Assembly: GCA_023248665.1 (NCBI GenBank)
Contig: JAHFEC010000008.1
Location: 1 to 16,709, forward strand
Direction: 5' to 3'
DNA from: Microcaldota archaeon
GTDB taxonomy: Archaea; Micrarchaeota; Micrarchaeia; Anstonellales; Anstonellaceae
Length of the DNA stretch: 16,709 nucleotides
Positions 12,797 through 16,709 of this stretch are shown here, piece by piece (the stretch's first letter is position 1; each line of letters begins with the position of its first letter). The notes under the pieces are model-generated. The model did not search any database. It saw nothing but the letters and a program-made list of their open reading frames with translations, and was not told the origin of the DNA. The position numbers and the translations under genes were made by a program.

Positions 12797-14926
12797 ATGG
12801 ATTCTTTCCAAGATGCAAAAAGCTCCTGTCTGGCGGTGCGAACGAGGATGACGGATCTAAAATCGATTGTTTTGCTTACCGCAATTCTCATTCTTCCGAT
12901 GGCTTCTGCACTTTCAGAATGCCAAGACAACTCCCAGTGTCCGGCCGGAACCTCCTGTAGTACCGGACAGAGGCTATGCAATACCTATGTTCCTTGCGAC
13001 GCGGCATCTGACCTGTCTTGCAAGGCAAGCCTAGGGCTTGACAACTCTGATTATATGTACCTCTGTGTAGCAGGATATTGTCATATCTTGGCGTCCAGAT
13101 GTTTGAGTTCGTCCGATTGTCTAAATTTCGAATACTGCTCGGACAAGGCGTGCAATCTCCGAAGCGGTTATTGTGAAGTGAATTCTGATTGTACGGGCCA
13201 ATACCAGTTTTGCAACACCACGACAAATCATTGTGCGATGCAGCCCGGCCGTTGCAACAGCGGCTCGGACTGTTTATCTTATCAGTCCTGCGGTTCCTTG
13301 CACAATTGCGTGCCCCGCCAAGGCCGATGTGATTCAAACCAGGACTGCCATCTCTGGCAGGATTGCAACGGCACCAATTATTGCGCGCTTCAAGCCGGTC
13401 GCTGCCAGGCCGATTCAGACTGTCTTGACTACCAGCAGTGCAAAACCGATACCAATTACTGCCATGTACGGGCCGGTTTTTGCGACACCAACTCCGATTG
13501 CGCTTCTCCAAACACCTACTGCAACCCCCAGTCGAACACATGCGCCTATCTTGATGGCTATTGCGCGTCCGACCTTGATTGTGTTGTCGGCTATTGTGAC
13601 AATGGCCGTTGCACCCAAACGCCCGCAACCCAGACTGCCCGAAATGACGTCGTGCTCATTTTTGACAATTCAGGCAGCATGTCCGGCGACAACAAGATAA
13701 ATCGGAGCCGCGATGCGGCCGTCCGCACCCTCGGCTCCATCCAAAATGACCAGACACGCTATGCCCTTTTCTCCTTTAATCAATGTACCCCTGTTCAGAA
13801 TCTGAACTTCACAAGCCAGAATGGGGATTTGGTGCAACAGATTCGCCTTATGAGTCCCCTCGGTTCCACCCCTCTCGCCTCAACCTTGGACAATGCCTAT
13901 CAGTATATCAAAAACAGCAGCACGGGCCGTGAGCGAGCATTTATTCTACTGTTTACGGATGGCCAGGAAACCTGCAATGGCGACCCGTGTGCCGTGGTAA
14001 AAAACTACTCCGCTAACCTTAAGGTGCCTGTCTATACCATCGGCTACATTGTAGGTGCAGGAGAAGAGAGCCAACTCCAGTGCATCGCCCAAGCCTCCGG
14101 CGGGGCGTATTACCCTGCTGGGAACGATGCGGATCTTCTCAACAAGATGAGGGAAACTCTCTATGTGGCAGGTGTGGCCTGCTCGGACAATTCCCAATGT
14201 CCGTCCCGTTTCGTATGCCAAGACCAGCAGTGTGTTCCAGCCAAGCTGCACCTCGTCTTCGTGCGCCTCAACAACCTTTCTACAGCTGATTTTCAATCCG
14301 ACGTGGAGAGCCAAGAGCAGGTCTTCCTTCATTCAATTCCTTCTCTTGCCGCCTGCACGGACCGAATCCGCATGACCGCGCTGGACGATGCCTGTCAAGT
14401 GGACAACTTAGGCTCAGATTCGGCGGTGGATTATGCAGCCGTCCAAAGCTGTCTGGCCAGCCATATTGATGCATCGGAATACGATTATTTCGTTGCCATC
14501 GCTCCGACTGGAGGCCTGACGGGAATGCCCGGGGCGGATGGCTATATGAGTTGGGGGACCAATGGCGTTTTTGTTACGGCCGGAAATCCCGTGCTTACAG
14601 CCCACGAGATGGGCCACCAATTTGGGCTTTATGACGAGTACTGCAGTAACGGCGTGAATTGCAATCTCGAACCCAATCCCCTGCGCAACGAATATGGGTG
14701 TGATGTCAACGGCTCCTGCTGCTGGAGTGATTTCCGGCTATGGCCCCCACCCCTGCGTTTCAGTTGCTCGCACCCTTATGGGGCGCCGCTCTGTTGCGAG
14801 GGCAACCAGAGCGCCGAGGGCGGTCGCTCTATCATGAGCTGGTCTGATGCAGACGGCCCCCGAGCGCATGATGAACCGAGCTTGGAGTATCTGGCCAAAA
14901 ATCCGCTTTTGAGGTGTGATACATGA
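12797..14926 (+). CDS. Secreted cysteine-repeat, VWA and metzincin-like protease
   Basis: 709 residues. The signal sequence has its hydrophobic core at about 23-38 (SIVLLTAILILPMASA). About eight cysteine modules of roughly 25 residues follow (41-275), each with the pattern GxC-xxxSDC-xxYQxC-xxxxNxC. A von Willebrand A domain begins at 284 with an intact MIDAS motif DNSGSMS (D290, S292, S294) and a TDGQE loop. A short cysteine module (462-479) then leads to a zinc protease domain with HEMGHQFGLYDE (H603, E604, H607, D613) and a downstream SIMSW Met-turn (678-682), the metzincin layout; peptidase family M64 is the nearest I can name. It is probably a cell-surface or secreted protein that binds and cleaves proteins. 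I chose 12797 from the promoter spacing; ATG 12848, right before the signal core, is the alternative. Confidence 0.82.
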   Translation: MDSFQDAKSSCLAVRTRMTDLKSIVLLTAILILPMASALSECQDNSQCPAGTSCSTGQRLCNTYVPCDAASDLSCKASLGLDNSDYMYLCVAGYCHILASRCLSSSDCLNFEYCSDKACNLRSGYCEVNSDCTGQYQFCNTTTNHCAMQPGRCNSGSDCLSYQSCGSLHNCVPRQGRCDSNQDCHLWQDCNGTNYCALQAGRCQADSDCLDYQQCKTDTNYCHVRAGFCDTNSDCASPNTYCNPQSNTCAYLDGYCASDLDCVVGYCDNGRCTQTPATQTARNDVVLIFDNSGSMSGDNKINRSRDAAVRTLGSIQNDQTRYALFSFNQCTPVQNLNFTSQNGDLVQQIRLMSPLGSTPLASTLDNAYQYIKNSSTGRERAFILLFTDGQETCNGDPCAVVKNYSANLKVPVYTIGYIVGAGEESQLQCIAQASGGAYYPAGNDADLLNKMRETLYVAGVACSDNSQCPSRFVCQDQQCVPAKLHLVFVRLNNLSTADFQSDVESQEQVFLHSIPSLAACTDRIRMTALDDACQVDNLGSDSAVDYAAVQSCLASHIDASEYDYFVAIAPTGGLTGMPGADGYMSWGTNGVFVTAGNPVLTAHEMGHQFGLYDEYCSNGVNCNLEPNPLRNEYGCDVNGSCCWSDFRLWPPPLRFSCSHPYGAPLCCEGNQSAEGGRSIMSWSDADGPRAHDEPSLEYLAKNPLLRCDT

Positions 14927-15654
14927 AAACCGCATTGCTTGCCATTCTGGTGCTCTCGTTGCTGCATGGCGTCCTGGCCGGCGTCCTTACGATTACCATG
15001 GACGTCTACCAGAACGACACGGCATTTCCTCTTTATATGCATCTTAGCCAGAGGGGGACGCCATCCCTCTTCCAGGGCAAATCCGGCCTCTACCGGCTCG
15101 AGGTAATAGATGGTTCTGGCAGGCTTGTAGATTTTGTGGCATACAATCTTAGTTTCTATGTCATGTCTGACCCGCCAACCAAAACAGACCATGTACCGAT
15201 TACCGCCACCCTTTACGTCAATGAGCAAGCCTCCAAGCTCAATCTCTACAAGGGGTCCCATATGCTCTTCTCATACGACCTGCCAAAGAACCAGACTTGC
15301 CAGCGTGACGGGATATGCGAGGCGGGCGAATCTTGCCTTAGCTGTCCTGAAGACTGCTCGATCAAGACCGATGGTGTATGTATGCCCATGCAGGACTCGG
15401 TTTGTGACCCCGATTGCCCGTTCGGCGTTGATCTGGACTGCGCAGGCTGGAAAAGGCCGGGCCATCCGATTAATCCCCCCTCTTCCAATACCCCACCTAT
15501 AATATGCATCTGCGGCAGTCTCTTTATCGGGCTGTTTGCCTTGGGCCTGATCGCTTGGCTGTTTTTCTGCCGCTCGCGTAAGGCCCCGCCTGAAACCGGC
15601 CATCACCTGCCGGGGCATTCCACGCGCAACACCCCGTCTAAGCACAGGAAATGA
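14923..15654 (+). CDS. Cysteine-rich surface protein with C-terminal membrane anchor
   Basis: 243 residues. Signal peptide 1-19 (MKTALLAILVLSLLHGVLA), a beta-rich region without recognised domain (20-122), a cysteine cluster at 126-173 including GICEAGESCLSCPEDC, then a membrane segment (about 193-216) and a short basic tail. The G-x-C-x-x-G-E-x-C-x-x-C-P-x-D-C pattern recurs in secreted proteins of archaea. The ATG overlaps the stop of the upstream protease gene (ATGA, 14923-14926), so the two are translationally coupled and probably work together at the cell surface; this protein could anchor the protease or be its substrate or inhibitor. Which of these is not shown. Confidence 0.78.
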   Translation: MKTALLAILVLSLLHGVLAGVLTITMDVYQNDTAFPLYMHLSQRGTPSLFQGKSGLYRLEVIDGSGRLVDFVAYNLSFYVMSDPPTKTDHVPITATLYVNEQASKLNLYKGSHMLFSYDLPKNQTCQRDGICEAGESCLSCPEDCSIKTDGVCMPMQDSVCDPDCPFGVDLDCAGWKRPGHPINPPSSNTPPIICICGSLFIGLFALGLIAWLFFCRSRKAPPETGHHLPGHSTRNTPSKHRK

Positions 15655-15747
15655 TTGCAGTTTTTGTCAGTAAACCGCCTGCCGTCTGCTACGAGATTGT
15701 TCAGTGACGCGCAAGCCCGCCAACTGGCGCAGTCGAGGACAAGTTCT

Positions 15748-16251
15748 TCAAGAAATACGTCTGCTCGTCTGTTTCGAGGGGTTTTCGAGGAATTCGTTGG
15801 GCTCTGCGACCTTCTTGATCCTGAATTTCTTGATTTCTTCGTATAGCCCCTCTTCGTTTCTTTTGGTCGTTCTTTGGACGGTGCCCGCGCTCATTCCCGA
15901 GTTTATTCTGTCGCCGAGGTCTTTTTCGGCCTTGAAAGTCTCTATGCGCATGCGATTATCATAATCCTGTGCAAACTCGGTCCAGAGCATTTCTGCATCC
16001 GCTCCGGCGGTTTTGAAGAATTGCTCCTTGAAGGCCTCGGGCTGGGTTTTGAAGTAAAAATCCGCTCTTTCCAGCGGAGGCGTGCCTTGCTTATCGAACT
16101 TTAGCCTTTGTTTTGGATTCTGGGAATCCATCACTACGACTGTCTCGTGTATCGTTGCACGCGTTTCTTGCGACAAATCTTTCTTCTTATGTGCTCTTTG
16201 TATCTGGCCTTGCGGCTGCACAAACTCTGGGCTATTCTGGAATATCAGCAT
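15748..16251 (-). CDS. Hypothetical protein, charged and helical
   Basis: 167 residues, no recognised family. It has no signal peptide or membrane segment. The C-terminal half (about 85-150) is rich in Lys, Glu, Arg and looks helical. The N-terminal third is polar and glutamine-rich. Reality is supported by a TATA-like box (CAATATATG on the minus strand, 16278-16286) 27-35 bases before the ATG at 16251, giving another leaderless start. That box lies inside the 3' end of the upstream gene, so the protein has its own promoter although the two genes are only 9 bases apart. Confidence 0.6.
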   Translation of the reverse strand: MLIFQNSPEFVQPQGQIQRAHKKKDLSQETRATIHETVVVMDSQNPKQRLKFDKQGTPPLERADFYFKTQPEAFKEQFFKTAGADAEMLWTEFAQDYDNRMRIETFKAEKDLGDRINSGMSAGTVQRTTKRNEEGLYEEIKKFRIKKVAEPNEFLENPSKQTSRRIS

Positions 16252-16260
16252 GTGACCGAC

Positions 16261-16707
16261 TCAGTTTGATACGTAATCATATATTGTCATATCGACGGTG
16301 AATGACAATTTTCCTTTGATGTACACTTCGACGTGCGTCGGGTCTTTCTGCTTGAACTGAATATCTCCAGCCGGAACGCCATTCGGGCCGACTTTTTCTT
16401 GGATGTCTATCACCTCTATTTTTCCATTTTCTAACTTTTCAATTCCAAGCTCGTCTTTGTGTACAAATATAATGAAATCCTCTCCACTACTGTTTTTAAA
16501 AAAAGTGTGCGGCAGATTCCCATCTACCTTATAGTCCAGCTTAATTGACGCTATCTGAAGGACTCCATCATTCTCTTTTGGACTCCAATAACTATCTATC
16601 ACAAGTAAGAGTCCTGCGGGTATTACGATATATACTTTTTTGCTTCTTTCAGTGCTTCCTGGAACTATGCTTCCCTCTGCAAGGATAGTTTCCGTGCCTA
16701 CAGGTAT
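16261..16707 (-). CDS. Hypothetical protein, partial (start outside window)
   Basis: 149 codons are visible and the frame is open to the window edge, reading IPVGTETILAEGS, then SKKVYIVIPAGLLLVIDSYW and on to a stop at 16261. The GTG at 16602 is a possible internal start but the open upstream frame with a good hydrophobic/charged pattern argues against it. IVIPAGLLLVI may be a membrane or core strand segment. The rest is strand-rich (alternating hydrophobics such as VEVYIKGKLSFTVDMTIYDY). No family recognised. Its codons look AT-richer than the rest of the window. Confidence 0.6.
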   Translation of the reverse strand: MPVGTETILAEGSIVPGSTERSKKVYIVIPAGLLLVIDSYWSPKENDGVLQIASIKLDYKVDGNLPHTFFKNSSGEDFIIFVHKDELGIEKLENGKIEVIDIQEKVGPNGVPAGDIQFKQKDPTHVEVYIKGKLSFTVDMTIYDYVSN

Positions 16708-16709
16708 CC

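Overview
The window is archaeal chromosomal DNA. The evidence is an archaeal-type translation factor EF-2 with a diphthamide loop, two tRNA genes without an encoded CCA end (one with an intron), and A/T-rich TATA-type boxes about 30 bases upstream of many start codons with no leader (leaderless genes). Secreted cysteine-rich proteins and small gene islands fit a DPANN-type archaeon (Diapherotrites/Micrarchaeota-like), but that placement is inference. Most of the window is GC-rich; the last kilobase looks AT-richer by eye.

Layout. 1-2587 is a minus-strand run: a D-lactate-type 2-hydroxyacid dehydrogenase and two tandem paralogous histidine phosphatases. A divergent promoter region leads to EF-2 (2713-4911). 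EF-2 is followed by a 26-bp tandem repeat, a palindromic terminator and a leaderless bacterial-PH-domain membrane protein (5155-5688). A DUF234-type ATPase (5754-7154, minus) lies between an intron-containing tRNA-Arg and a sequence resembling that tRNA's 3' end, so it looks like a small integrated island. An RNA-rich stretch follows (7290-7916): tRNA-Arg, a TATA element that could serve both strands, a candidate multi-helix structured RNA, tRNA-Cys, and a second copy of the tRNA-Cys 3' end interrupted by two hairpins.

7962-9158 encodes a membrane-anchored coiled-coil/transglutaminase-like protein. It is followed by a HicB-like antitoxin and a damaged hicA. Beyond hicA lies a 236-bp non-coding element (9772-10007) bounded by a perfect 16-bp inverted repeat and packed with hairpins. 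Two of its hairpin pairs resemble the pair inserted in the tRNA-Cys copy. Next come a probable structured leader and a 43-residue, extremely basic protein. A DUF1998-type (Hrq1/MrfA-like) helicase lies convergently on the minus strand (10372-12603). Divergent from it is a two-gene operon for a secreted cysteine-repeat/VWA/metzincin-like protease and a membrane-anchored cysteine-rich partner (12797-15654). The window ends with two unrecognised minus-strand proteins, one cut by the window edge.

The strongest candidates for something undescribed are the paired-hairpin elements (7838-7883, 9801-9861, 9916-9965, with the inverted-repeat-bounded element around the last two) and the candidate structured RNA at 7476-7719. 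Both rest on base pairing I could verify by eye; neither has been searched against any database.
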